Of a stretch of DNA of 64,000 nucleotides, positions 34,308-42,270 are shown in pieces. The notes below the pieces were generated by a model, which saw nothing but the letters and a program-made list of their open reading frames with translations, ran no database searches and was not told the DNA's origin. Origin of the DNA: Dehalococcoidia bacterium (GTDB lineage Bacteria; Chloroflexota; Dehalococcoidia; DSTF01; JALHUB01); assembly GCA_030018455.1 (NCBI GenBank), contig JASEFU010000001.1, positions 435,545 through 499,544 on the forward strand. The letters run 5' to 3'. Each line of letters begins with the position of its first letter. The stretch's first letter is position 1. The position numbers were made by a program, and so were the translations under genes.

Positions 34308-34707
34308 TCTCCACTCCCCGCGGCGCCCCCAGCATGCTGTAGGCGCGCCTTCCGCCCCACGATAGCCGGATGCCCCAGCCGCCGAACAGCAACGGGTTGT
34401 ACTTCTTGACCTCGCACGCCTGTATCGATCCCAGCGGCAGCGACTGCCCGAGCACGCCGAAGCCGAACTTCACCCTGTCGTCGTCGACCACCGTCTTCAA
34501 CCGGCGGAACGTGAGCGTCGCCAGCGCAAGGACGACGACGCCCGCCAGCCGCGGCCCGCGCGTCGTGAGCCACGCCTTCCGCCCCGTCCGTCCGCCCGGC
34601 AGCGGCGCCATGAGTCCCGCCAGCAGGCCCACCATTCCACCCATGATCGCCGCCCACATGTATCGCGGCATCGTTACCGTCTCTTCGAAGCGGTATCCAG
34701 CGGCCAT
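34222..34707 (-). CDS. Hypothetical membrane-associated protein with PH-like tail
   Basis: A 161-residue protein not recognised as a named family. It has two hydrophobic helices (about residues 16-30 and 49-62) and then a beta-rich domain (VKFGFGVLGQSLPLGSIQAC, EVTV and so on) that resembles bacterial PH-like domains attached to membranes. GGAGG lies seven bases before ATG 34707, which sets the start; longer in-frame extensions lack support. The 3' end overlaps the methyltransferase gene on the opposite strand by 86 bases. Confidence 0.65.
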   Translation of the reverse strand: MAAGYRFEETVTMPRYMWAAIMGGMVGLLAGLMAPLPGGRTGRKAWLTTRGPRLAGVVVLALATLTFRRLKTVVDDDRVKFGFGVLGQSLPLGSIQACEVKKYNPLLFGGWGIRLSWGGRRAYSMLGAPRGVEITVARDKKARRYFVSSTQPELLASALSR

Positions 34708-34831
34708 ATTGCGCCTCCTATCGCTCCAGTGACGCCCTGCGGGCCTCATCATGATACACCACTCCGCGATCGGCCCACGGGGCGTCGCCGCGCCGCCTGT
34801 GCTATGATCTGAGGAAAGGCGGGGCCCGCAA

Positions 34832-35197
34832 ATGGACAGAGAGCGGTTCCTGGGACTGGTCGAGCAGGCGCTCCTCGCCCTCCCCGAGCAGTTCCGCGAC
34901 AAGCTGTCGAACATCGACATCCAGGTGGAGGACTACCCCTCGGCCGACGACCTGCGGGCAGCGAGAGCGCGCGGCAGAACGCTCCTCGGGCTCTACCGGG
35001 GCGTGCCGCTCACCCGGCGCGGCGTCAGCTACAACCTCGTCCCTCCCGACCGCATCGTCATCTTCCAGCGCCCCATCGAGAGGGTTTCGGGGAGCGACGA
35101 AGAAGTGGTCGAGCGCGTGGGGCGCGTCGTGCGGCACGAGATCGCGCACCACTTCGGGATCGACGACGAGAGCCTGCGCCGCATGGGCGTGTACTGA
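34832..35197 (+). CDS. Metallopeptidase family protein (PF06262-type zincin)
   Basis: A 121-residue minimal zincin. The zinc motif HEIAHHFGIDDE lies near residues 103-114, matching the family form HExxHHFGxxD/E. The N-terminal block FLGLVEQALLALPEQFRDKL and the central LGLYRGVPLTRRG are typical. The biological substrate of this family is unknown. AGGAAAGG lies upstream of ATG 34832. The next small gene follows after 11 bases on the same strand. Confidence 0.88.
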   Translation: MDRERFLGLVEQALLALPEQFRDKLSNIDIQVEDYPSADDLRAARARGRTLLGLYRGVPLTRRGVSYNLVPPDRIVIFQRPIERVSGSDEEVVERVGRVVRHEIAHHFGIDDESLRRMGVY

Positions 35198-35208
35198 GGT
35201 GGACATCG

Positions 35209-35445
35209 ATGACGATGCGTGACGAGGAAGCGGTCGACTCGTTCGAGGACGAGGCGGGAGAGCGCTGGGAGCTCGACCCCACCGACCCCGATCACCCCGA
35301 CTTCGACCTCTCGGAGGCGGCGCCCTATTACGATTGGGAGCGTCCGCGCGGTTTCCTGCCCCTGCGCCGGTGGGTGGTGCTGCTGGTGACCGCGCTCGTG
35401 CTGCTCGCGCTCATCTGGCCCGCCTGCGCCCGCATCTTTGACTGA
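35209..35445 (+). CDS. Small single-span membrane protein, hypothetical
   Basis: A 78-residue protein not recognised as a known family. The N-terminal 55 residues are strongly acidic (EDEAGERWELDPTDPDH) and a single helix near the C-terminus (residues 55-73) would anchor it in the membrane. GAGGTGG precedes the ATG at a good spacing. It follows the zincin gene by 11 bases, so the pair is likely co-transcribed; whether the two proteins act together is unknown. Confidence 0.6.
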   Translation: MTMRDEEAVDSFEDEAGERWELDPTDPDHPDFDLSEAAPYYDWERPRGFLPLRRWVVLLVTALVLLALIWPACARIFD

Positions 35446-35514
35446 TTCGCGTGGCTCAGAGAGCTGGGGACACTACTCCGCGACACTCCCCTGATGCCGG
35501 TGGATTTACCGGGT

Positions 35515-35703
35515 TCAGTCAAGGACCTCCGCATCACTCTCGTGGCAGTCGCTTGACTCGTACGTGTACTCCGCAAGATTGTCGCCGTAGGTAATATCGG
35601 CACCAACTATAGACGTAAACGCAACGGCAGCCAGAGCCGCCCCGATCGCGGCCAAGCCCAGCAGACTCAGGCGCCTGCCCAGCGTAAGAAGCGACTCTCT
35701 CAT
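35515..35703 (-). CDS. Small secreted or anchored protein, hypothetical
   Basis: A 62-residue product with an N-terminal signal-like helix (residues 10-34) and a short acidic tail containing one Cys (YESSDCHESDAEVLD). No family recognised. Its ATG overlaps the TGA of the upstream gene, showing translational coupling with it. Base composition of this stretch is visibly less GC-rich than the surrounding chromosome, as in the other accessory module at 37.0-39.2 kb. Confidence 0.5.
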   Translation of the reverse strand: MRESLLTLGRRLSLLGLAAIGAALAAVAFTSIVGADITYGDNLAEYTYESSDCHESDAEVLD

Positions 35704-36338
35704 TCCCGGATGCTCCCTTCGCTAGAGGCTGGCCCGCCAGCCAAGGTGGGGGTCGGCGGAAAAGGTACGAAGGTGGGTTCGACGTAGGGAGGACACCTGT
35801 CGAAATTGGGCGGTGGGAGGTTGGAATCGGACAGATCTACGCTGACATTTCCAAGTGGAGTTAGTCGCTCTATCGCCCTTTCCACTCTTTCTGCGGAGCC
35901 ACCGACCGCAATCATGGAGTCGCCTGTCCAGATGCGTACTCCGTGTTCATCCCGAAGCACCTTTGCCCCCCCGCGGAACTCGGACAAGTCATCTCGGGAC
36001 ATTCCAAGCTTCTCGGGAGGCGTGAAACAAAGGGGTTCTACTATGACCTGCAGAGGAGGTGGGCAGCCTTCGTTTCCGGGCTTAATAATGCACTGCCCAT
36101 ATACAAAGTACACCGAATTCATGGTAGGAGAGCCGCGGTCGGGGGTGGCCCAATGGATCCTCAGGTTCAGTGAATCGAAGCTCTCGCCCAGCCACCAGAG
36201 GGGGAATTCCTTGAAGTCACGCGCTTCCTGTAGCTTTTCGGGCGCTACTGGCGTGCCGGGAAGGGCCTGCTCCCCGACGGCGGATGGAGGCTCGAAGCTC
36301 TCGCCGCCGCGGTCATAAAGCAGCAGGAATGCAAGCAT
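35700..36338 (-). CDS. Hypothetical membrane-anchored Pro-rich protein, probable upstream ATA start
   Basis: A protein of 212 residues from the first ATG at 36338; no family recognised. Two internal Cys pairs (GQCIIKPGNEGC and LCFTP/DRCPP) and a Pro/Thr-rich tail (FPPTPTLAGG) suggest an exported protein. In frame upstream, codons from 36398 encode KRVGKWGLWLLAPLLGAAG, which would complete an N-terminal membrane anchor; the codon there is ATA, preceded by GAGAGGAG at seven bases. The true start may therefore be a non-standard ATA at 36398, or a mutated ATG. It is followed immediately by the 62-residue gene. Confidence 0.6.
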   Translation of the reverse strand: MLAFLLLYDRGGESFEPPSAVGEQALPGTPVAPEKLQEARDFKEFPLWWLGESFDSLNLRIHWATPDRGSPTMNSVYFVYGQCIIKPGNEGCPPPLQVIVEPLCFTPPEKLGMSRDDLSEFRGGAKVLRDEHGVRIWTGDSMIAVGGSAERVERAIERLTPLGNVSVDLSDSNLPPPNFDRCPPYVEPTFVPFPPTPTLAGGPASSEGSIRE

Positions 36339-36456
36339 GCCTGCTGCCCCGAGCAGGGGAGCCAGCAGCCAGAGCCCCCACTTGCCAACCCTTTTTATTG
36401 TCTATCTCCTCTCATAGCGGAAATATCATCCGCTACGATACTCCGAAAACGCGGCT

Positions 36457-37011
36457 TGTCAAGCCTTGTATGACAAGTGAGGGGACGAAAGTATAATACT
36501 CTATACTTCCTTGAGCTTCCAGGCGCCGGCGTTGAAGCGGCGCCAGATAAGCGCGCCGCGCGCGTTCTGCTCCGCCACCGCGCCCAGCCACGCCCCCGGC
36601 GCCCCTAGCCCGAGCACGTGCGCGAACAGAAAAGCGGCCGGGATCCGCACCGTCCACGCTGTCACCGTCAGCACCGCGAGGACGTAGCGCACGTCGCCGG
36701 CGCCGCGCAGCGCGCCCGAAAGCGCCGTCCCCACGCCCATCATCGGGAACGCCAGGGCGAAGACCCGCAGGCAGTTCGCGCCGATGTCGACCACCTCCGG
36801 GTCGTCGACGAAGACGCGGACGATCCAGGGCGCGAAGAGCGCGACCACCGCCCCGAGCGTGACCATCGTCAGCACCGTCCAGTTGCGGGCCACCCTTCCC
36901 GCCCGTTCCGCCAGGCCGGGGAGGCGCGCGCCCAGGAACTGCCCCACCATCGCGGTGCCCGCCGTGCCGAGCGCGAACCCCGGCACCTGCGCGATCTCCA
37001 GCGCCCGCAGC
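36457..37011. repeat. Direct repeat of the MATE gene 3' end, copy 1
   Basis: 555 bases that match 39164-39718 without any indel and with only about three substitutions (for example 36789 g versus 39496 a region). The block covers the last 511 bases of a MATE gene and 44 bases past its stop. Its edges do not extend into either flank. Confidence 0.95.
36501..37010 (-). pseudogene. MATE transporter C-terminal fragment (duplicate)
   Basis: Encodes the last 170 residues of the intact MATE transporter at 39208-40599, beginning at LRALEIAQVPGF, with all reading frames intact. The codon just before it is the TAG stop of the secreted HExxH protein gene, in the same frame; in the intact gene this position is a Ser codon (TCG). 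There is no promoter, ribosome site or N-terminal half, so it is not expected to make a working transporter. It arose by duplication, integration or assembly artefact (see findings). Confidence 0.9.
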
Positions 37012-38558
37012 TAATACGTGTAAGGCGGGATATAGCCCCAGCGGTTGAACGCGGCATCGCCGCTGTGGTCAGAGCTCGCGCCGCAGGTGTTGTAGGTCCC
37101 TATTGTGTGACCGCGAGTGCCCAGCTTGTGGGTGGTGAAAGCGGAGGTGCTGTAATACACCGGATTGCTGATGTAGCCGGAGGCCAGGCACACGGTGTTG
37201 TACAGGGTGGTGCTGCCGGTGGAAGAGCCGTTCTTAATGTGCAGCTTGAGGCCTATCGGCACCCCGTAGTAGCTCATCCAGTTAATGTATTGAAAGACCG
37301 TTGAACTCCCGCTGCGATAGTGGGTGAACATGTAGTTCCACCCGTCTTTCAGCGCCTGCTGGCTCATTATATAGTCGGAGCTCAACGGGCCACAGAAGCC
37401 GCTGTTCGAGCAGCTCTTGACCTTGTTGTACCACTTCGTGCCGTCGCCGGACGGCATGTTTTGATCCGACTGCGTGCCGAAGACCGTATTGCAGCTGGAG
37501 AAGCTGCCGGACAAGGATGTGTCCCAACACACCTTATAGTAATTGGCCCCACCTACGGCTGACCGCGTCAGCCGATTCTTGTAGTTGTAGCTGCCCAGGT
37601 AGACGAAGCTGGAGGTTATGCTGGATGGCGCGGGGGGTGGTGCCGTAGTGGCCGTAACCCAGAATGACGTGCTCTCTCCCCAACCGGCGTTGCCTACCGA
37701 GGCTATTCGAAAGTTGTATGTTGTACCCGGCGTCAACCCGGAGAACGTGTAAGGGGAGGAAATCCCCGATATCTGGGTCCAACTTGAGAGACTCGTCGAT
37801 CGATATCCATTAAACGAAGTTTGGCCGGAGGCCCCGGAAAAGCCGACCTGTACGGAAGTAGGAGTCACGGACAGCACGGACAGACTCGTGGGTGGTTGAG
37901 GACGCCCTACGAATTCGGCCTCGGCGGTTGTCATCTCATCGAAGGTGGCCGCGCCGAGTGGCGTGCATTGCTGACTGAAAGCGCTGCACATCAGACCGGC
38001 CACATCGGCATTGGCCAAGAAGTGATCGTGGCCCAATTCGTGGCGCATCAAGCGAGAATAGAAGAGAACCCCGTCGATATACTCGGGATAAGTGGGGTTC
38101 ATCAACTGCTCATCAAAGTCGTCTGTGTTCCAGATCAGGACACGCACGTTCAGGTCCGGGAAGGTGTGCAGCATTGCCAGCGGATACCCGCCGCCGTAGT
38201 CCTCCATGCTCAGACAGTGTTGACTGTCGAAATAACAGTAGGTCGTGCTCTCTTCTCCAGCGTCGAAAACCAGATCTACTTGAGCTGGGTTCGACGGCTC
38301 CCACCTCACCCCGTCAGCTAGGTACGAGTTTATCTGCCAGGATTGGGCCCTTTCATTCCAGTGCTCGATGGCGTTCTGCTGATACCCGTACATGTGAATG
38401 TAGAGCCTGCTCTCATTGTAGCCCCAGACTTCGGCTGCATTGACTGGCCGCGGAACGTCTCGGCCGAGAATTGCAGCAGCCGATGCGCCAGTGGGGGACA
38501 AGAGTGGCAGTGTCCCAAGGGAGATTAGTAGCAGCAGGCTGGCTGTCCGCAGTCTCAT
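37011..38558 (-). CDS. Secreted HExxH protein with fibronectin type III domain
   Basis: A 515-residue exported protein. A Sec signal (residues 1-28, ending GASAAA) precedes a zincin-like domain with RHELGHDHFLAN at residues 172-182 and a downstream GLMC that could be a Met-turn. The third ligand expected for matrixins (HExxHxxGxxH) is not present. A fibronectin type III domain spans about 221-307 (PPTSLSVLSVTP to SFWVTATT). The last 200 residues are Ser/Tyr/Thr-rich with several Cys and no recognised fold. The ATG overlaps the TGA of the upstream gene. Its stop codon coincides with the edge of the repeat copy, so the C-terminus may be truncated. Confidence 0.8.
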   Translation of the reverse strand: MRLRTASLLLLISLGTLPLLSPTGASAAAILGRDVPRPVNAAEVWGYNESRLYIHMYGYQQNAIEHWNERAQSWQINSYLADGVRWEPSNPAQVDLVFDAGEESTTYCYFDSQHCLSMEDYGGGYPLAMLHTFPDLNVRVLIWNTDDFDEQLMNPTYPEYIDGVLFYSRLMRHELGHDHFLANADVAGLMCSAFSQQCTPLGAATFDEMTTAEAEFVGRPQPPTSLSVLSVTPTSVQVGFSGASGQTSFNGYRSTSLSSWTQISGISSPYTFSGLTPGTTYNFRIASVGNAGWGESTSFWVTATTAPPPAPSSITSSFVYLGSYNYKNRLTRSAVGGANYYKVCWDTSLSGSFSSCNTVFGTQSDQNMPSGDGTKWYNKVKSCSNSGFCGPLSSDYIMSQQALKDGWNYMFTHYRSGSSTVFQYINWMSYYGVPIGLKLHIKNGSSTGSTTLYNTVCLASGYISNPVYYSTSAFTTHKLGTRGHTIGTYNTCGASSDHSGDAAFNRWGYIPPYTY

Positions 38559-39058
38559 GGTGTGGCCGTCCCTTCCGCCGTCGCAGTCGGGGTGACCGGC
38601 ACAGGTGTACTCATTCGTTCGGAGACAAGAGGGGGAGGTGTTCCCACGAATATCATGGTCGGTCGTGGCGGCGGGGGTGGTTGCTTCTCCATCCACTCTG
38701 GGACCCAGTCAGGAAATGGTTTGGCCGCAGTCAGCACCATGCATCGACCGTTAGGCAGGCTGTAGTATCTGGATATCCCTTTGTCGAAGACGCGGCCTCC
38801 GTGCGCCACCGCTTCCTCCGGGAACACTTCGACGGCGCCGCCGCCGGGAACCGTGCAGTTCCCGTACTCCCACCCCGGATGAACGATTCGCGGCGAATTC
38901 ACAGTCCTCGGTCCCAACTCTTCAGACCGAGGTGACGCCGGCGCCTCGGGAGCGAGTGCGTCTTCATTTCCCCTGGCTTCTAACCCCCAGAAGCCGATGC
39001 CCAGTAGTCCGCCCCAGAGCAGTGTCAGAGCCATAAGTTTGGCGCCCGGTCTTCTCAT
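38555..39058 (-). CDS. Hypothetical exported Pro/Thr-rich protein
   Basis: A 167-residue protein without a recognised family. A hydrophobic helix at residues 8-27 could be a signal or anchor; the central part has two Cys (GNCTVPGGG and GRCMVLTA) and the tail is Pro/Thr-rich (PPPPPRPT, then PVPVTPTATAEG). AGGGAG lies seven bases before ATG 39058. It overlaps the HExxH gene by four bases, so the two are expressed together, perhaps as a surface pair. Composition is less GC-rich than the housekeeping genes. Confidence 0.65.
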   Translation of the reverse strand: MRRPGAKLMALTLLWGGLLGIGFWGLEARGNEDALAPEAPASPRSEELGPRTVNSPRIVHPGWEYGNCTVPGGGAVEVFPEEAVAHGGRVFDKGISRYYSLPNGRCMVLTAAKPFPDWVPEWMEKQPPPPPRPTMIFVGTPPPLVSERMSTPVPVTPTATAEGTATP

Positions 39059-39140
39059 GGCAAGACTCCCTTCTGTCGCTCGGTTTCTGCCAAACAGGAT
39101 TGTCGCGCTACGCCGGTATTCGATCCTCACAGCTAGGTAG

Positions 39141-39169
39141 CTTGTACGTCGCGTCAGATCGGATGTCAA
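39141..39169 (-). promoter_or_regulatory. Candidate promoter at the repeat edge
   Basis: On the minus strand TTGACA (39164-39169), 17-base spacer, TACAAG (39141-39146). The -35 box is exactly the last six bases of the duplicated block, so each copy of the MATE tail brings a -35 to whatever lies beyond it. Confidence 0.4.
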
Positions 39170-39718
39170 GCCTTGTATGACAAGTGAGGGGACGAAAGTA
39201 TAATACTCTATACTTCCTTGAGCTTCCAGGCGCCGGCGTTGAAGCGGCGCCAGATAAGCGCGCCGCGCGCGTTCTGCTCCGCCACCGCGCCCAGCCACGC
39301 CCCCGGCGCCCCTAGCCCGAGCACGTGCGCGAACAGAAAAGCGGCCGGGATCCGCACCGTCCACGCTGTCACCGTCAGCACCGCGAGGACGTAGCGCACG
39401 TCGCCGGCGCCGCGCAGCGCGCCCGAAAGCGCCGTCCCCACGCCCATCATCGGGAACGCCAGGGCGAAGACCCGCAGGCAGTTCGCGCCGATATCGACCA
39501 CCTCCGGGTCGTCGACGAAGACGCGGACGATCCAGGGCGCGAAGAGCGCGACCACCGCCCCGAGCGTGACCATCGTCAGCACCGTCCAGTTGCGGGCCAC
39601 CCTTCCCGCCCGTTCCGCCAGGCCGGGGAGGCGCGCCCCCAGGAACTGCCCCACCATCGCGGTGCCCGCCGTGCCGAGCGCAAACCCCGGCACCTGCGCG
39701 ATCTCCAGCGCCCGCAGC
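39164..39718. repeat. Direct repeat of the MATE gene 3' end, copy 2
   Basis: Partner of 36457-37011, offset 2707 bases. This copy is the native 3' end of the intact MATE gene plus 44 bases. Its outer edge contains the inverted repeat TTGTCATAC-AAGGC-TTGACA (minus strand). Confidence 0.95.
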
Positions 39719-40599
39719 GATATCGTGTGCGCGGCGGCGGCGGCCGTCCCCAGGCCGGTGATGATTCGGGAGTAGACGAGGAACGCGAGCATGAACTGCA
39801 ACTCCTCGAGTCCGACGGGAATGCCGATGTTCAGAAGACGCTTGATCTCCCGCGCGCCGAACCGGAGCGCCTGCGTCGGGCGGAAGCGCAGCGGCCCGTA
39901 TCCGCGGATGATGACGGCCAGCGCAAGCACGCCGCCGGTGAAGCCCGCGCTCGCGAAGCCGGCGCCCGCGGCCACGACGCCGAGCTGCGGCAACCCCAGG
40001 AAGCCGCTGATCAGCAGGAAGGCGACGACGGCGTTTACCGTGTTCGCGATGACGAGGATGATCATGGGGGTGCGCGTATTGCCCACGCCCCGCAGGCAGC
40101 CGCTCGCCGCCGACATGAGGACGGAAAAGGGCATCCCCAGCGAGCTGACGAGTATGTAGTCGACGCCCGCGTTCAGCACGCCCGGTCGCGCTGCCATGAG
40201 CCGCATCAGCAGCCCCGCCATCGGCATGAGGAAGGCGATGACGGCGAGTCCCCAGAGGACCGCGAACGCGACCGTCGCGCGCACCGAGCGCTCCAGCTCG
40301 TCGAACGCCCGCGCGCCCGTGTCCCGCGCGACGACGACTGTGGCGCCGACGTTAACGGCCCACGCGCCCGACATCGGCAGCCAGAAGAGCAGCCCGGCGA
40401 TCCCCACCGCGGCGACGCCGTCGGAGCCGACGAAGCGGCCGACGAGCACGGCGTCGACGATGTTGATCACCGTCATCGACAGCCGCTCGGCGACGAGGGG
40501 AATCGAGAGGCGGAAGAGGGTGCCGCGCAGCCGCTCCTCGCGCAGGTCTATGCCTACTGCCGGCGGCGCCGCTTCCGCGAATCCGTCCTCAACGGTCAA
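39208..40599 (-). CDS. MATE family efflux transporter
   Basis: A 463-residue, 12-span transporter of the MATE family (MatE/NorM-like), which exports cationic drugs or metabolites with proton or sodium exchange. The N-terminal LSIPLVAERLSMTVINIVDA and VGRFVGSDGVAAVGIAG blocks, and the repeated second half starting near residue 240 (RLLNIGIPVGLEELQ and LGTAAAAAHTISLRALEI) are typical. It starts at TTG 40599 with AGGACCC upstream. Its 3' 511 bases recur downstream, separated by two accessory genes. The product itself appears complete. Confidence 0.92.
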   Translation of the reverse strand: MTVEDGFAEAAPPAVGIDLREERLRGTLFRLSIPLVAERLSMTVINIVDAVLVGRFVGSDGVAAVGIAGLLFWLPMSGAWAVNVGATVVVARDTGARAFDELERSVRATVAFAVLWGLAVIAFLMPMAGLLMRLMAARPGVLNAGVDYILVSSLGMPFSVLMSAASGCLRGVGNTRTPMIILVIANTVNAVVAFLLISGFLGLPQLGVVAAGAGFASAGFTGGVLALAVIIRGYGPLRFRPTQALRFGAREIKRLLNIGIPVGLEELQFMLAFLVYSRIITGLGTAAAAAHTISLRALEIAQVPGFALGTAGTAMVGQFLGARLPGLAERAGRVARNWTVLTMVTLGAVVALFAPWIVRVFVDDPEVVDIGANCLRVFALAFPMMGVGTALSGALRGAGDVRYVLAVLTVTAWTVRIPAAFLFAHVLGLGAPGAWLGAVAEQNARGALIWRRFNAGAWKLKEV

Positions 40600-40830
40600 T
40601 GGAGGGTCCTTTCTGCGGTTCCATCATTGTACCTGCTGGCGCGTCAGCGGACACGCTCCCGCGGGCGCAACGCGGCCCTGACCCACGTGCCACCGCTCTC
40701 GCCTTCGCCAGGCCTACCGCGCGAGGGAGAGTCTCCCTCTGAACTCCGCCGGGGACTTCGCTGTTGACGCTCACGCCGGCTTGTGTGCATGTTTAGCGCG
40801 AGTCCTTGCGCTTCGAGGGAGCGGAACACG

Positions 40831-42114
40831 ATGGCATTCGCGGGCAGAAAGACGGCGCTGTCGGAGCGGAGACCGGCGGGCGCGTACGGATGGGTGATCG
40901 TCGGCGTAGCCTTTGTCGCCGCCCTCACCGAGGTCTCCTTCTACAACCCCGTGCTCGGCGTCTTCGTGCGTCCGCTCCAGGAGGAGTTCGGCTGGGACCG
41001 GCTCACCGTTTCCCTCGCCGTCACCATGGGCAACGTCGGCGGCGCTCTCGTCTCCCCGCTGGCCGGCGCCTTCCTCGACCGCCGCGGCGCGCGCCTGCCG
41101 ATAAGCGGCGGCGCCCTTGTGATGGGCGGCTCGCTTATCGCCATCGCCTTCACGCAGGCCCTCGGCTGGTTCTACATCTTCTACTTCCTCGGCCGGGCGA
41201 CGGCCATCGGCGTAATCGATTTGGCGGTCGCGGTCGCCGTGTCGAACTGGTTCATCCGCAGGCGCGGCGTCGCCATGGGGATCGCACTTCTCGGCAACCG
41301 CGCCGGCATGGCGCTGCTGCCTCTGCTGGTGCAGCTTGTCGTTGTCTGGGCGGGATGGCGCCAGGCCTGGTTCGCACTCGGCATACTGGTGCTGTCCCTT
41401 ACCGTGCTGCCGGCGCTCCGTTATCTGCGAAGGCGCCCTGAAGACATCGGCCTCCTGCCCGACGGCGACCCGCGGGAAACCGTCGCGCCTGAGGTGCCCG
41501 CGCTCGCGCCCGAAAACGATTGGACGCTGCCCCAGGCGGTGCGGACGCCCGCGTTCTGGTTCGTGACCCTCGCCACCTCGAACGTCTTCCTCATCAGCGG
41601 CGCCGTGAACCTGCACCAGATGCCCCATCTCGAAGACAAGGGGCTCAGCGCGACTCTAGCGGTGGGCGTCGTGGCCGTCTTCGCCGTGTTCGGCGGCGTG
41701 GGCGGGCTGATCGCGGGCATGCTGCGCGACCGGATCGGGAGCCGCTGGACGATGGCGCTCAGCCTCATAACCTCGGCTTCGGGGATCGTTCTGCTCATCC
41801 ACGCCACGAACCCCTTCCTGGCCTACTTCTACGGCGTATGGTACGGCCTGTCTTTCGGGGTGATGGTGACGATGATGGGAGTCATCCACGCCGACTACTT
41901 CGGGCGCACTGCCCTGGGGAGGATCCGGGGCTTTGTGGCGCCGGTGAACATCGCCTTTAACGCCGCCGGCCCGCCTCTTGCCGGATGGGCGTTCGATGTC
42001 TCGGGCAGCTACGCCCCCGTCTTCTGGGCATTCGCGGCGCTGCTGCTCCTCGCCTTTCTCTGGATGGTCCTCGCCTCGCCGCCGAAGGCGCGCCCCTCTG
42101 TCGCGTCCGTTTGA
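40831..42114 (+). CDS. MFS transporter
   Basis: A 427-residue major-facilitator protein with about 12 spans. The loop 2-3 signature reads AGAFLDRRGARLP and the second-half equivalent GMLRDRIGSRW. Sequence style (YGWVIVGVAFVAALTEVSFYNPVLGVF) is that of the monocarboxylate/oxalate-formate antiporter-like subgroup. ATG 40831 follows GAGGGAGCGG; an upstream start at 40783 lacks a site. It lies upstream of a CoA-transferase/thiolase cluster and may import its substrate, but a separate promoter overlapping its stop codon suggests a distinct unit. Confidence 0.88.
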   Translation: MAFAGRKTALSERRPAGAYGWVIVGVAFVAALTEVSFYNPVLGVFVRPLQEEFGWDRLTVSLAVTMGNVGGALVSPLAGAFLDRRGARLPISGGALVMGGSLIAIAFTQALGWFYIFYFLGRATAIGVIDLAVAVAVSNWFIRRRGVAMGIALLGNRAGMALLPLLVQLVVVWAGWRQAWFALGILVLSLTVLPALRYLRRRPEDIGLLPDGDPRETVAPEVPALAPENDWTLPQAVRTPAFWFVTLATSNVFLISGAVNLHQMPHLEDKGLSATLAVGVVAVFAVFGGVGGLIAGMLRDRIGSRWTMALSLITSASGIVLLIHATNPFLAYFYGVWYGLSFGVMVTMMGVIHADYFGRTALGRIRGFVAPVNIAFNAAGPPLAGWAFDVSGSYAPVFWAFAALLLLAFLWMVLASPPKARPSVASV

Positions 42115-42140
42115 CAACAATCCGGCGGCGAGATGATAAT
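42111..42140 (+). promoter_or_regulatory. Promoter of the CoA-transferase operon
   Basis: TTGACA (42111-42116), 18-base spacer, GATAAT (42135-42140). The -35 overlaps the stop codon of the MFS gene. The leader of about 124 bases contains CCGGGG...CCCCGG, a possible hairpin (42176-42200). Confidence 0.65.
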
Positions 42141-42270
42141 CTGCCTGATTCCGCCGATAAGAGGGCGGTGTTTGGCCGGGGGCATCAGAGTCCCCGGGCG
42201 AAAGCTCCTCAGTTTGAATAGAGATGCGAGGCATTTGAGATCGCCGTACGCGGGCTGGAGGTAGAGACCA

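Noticed and set aside
42145-42270. Leader of the CoA-transferase operon as a riboswitch
   Set aside because: One possible hairpin but none of the conserved words of known riboswitch classes.
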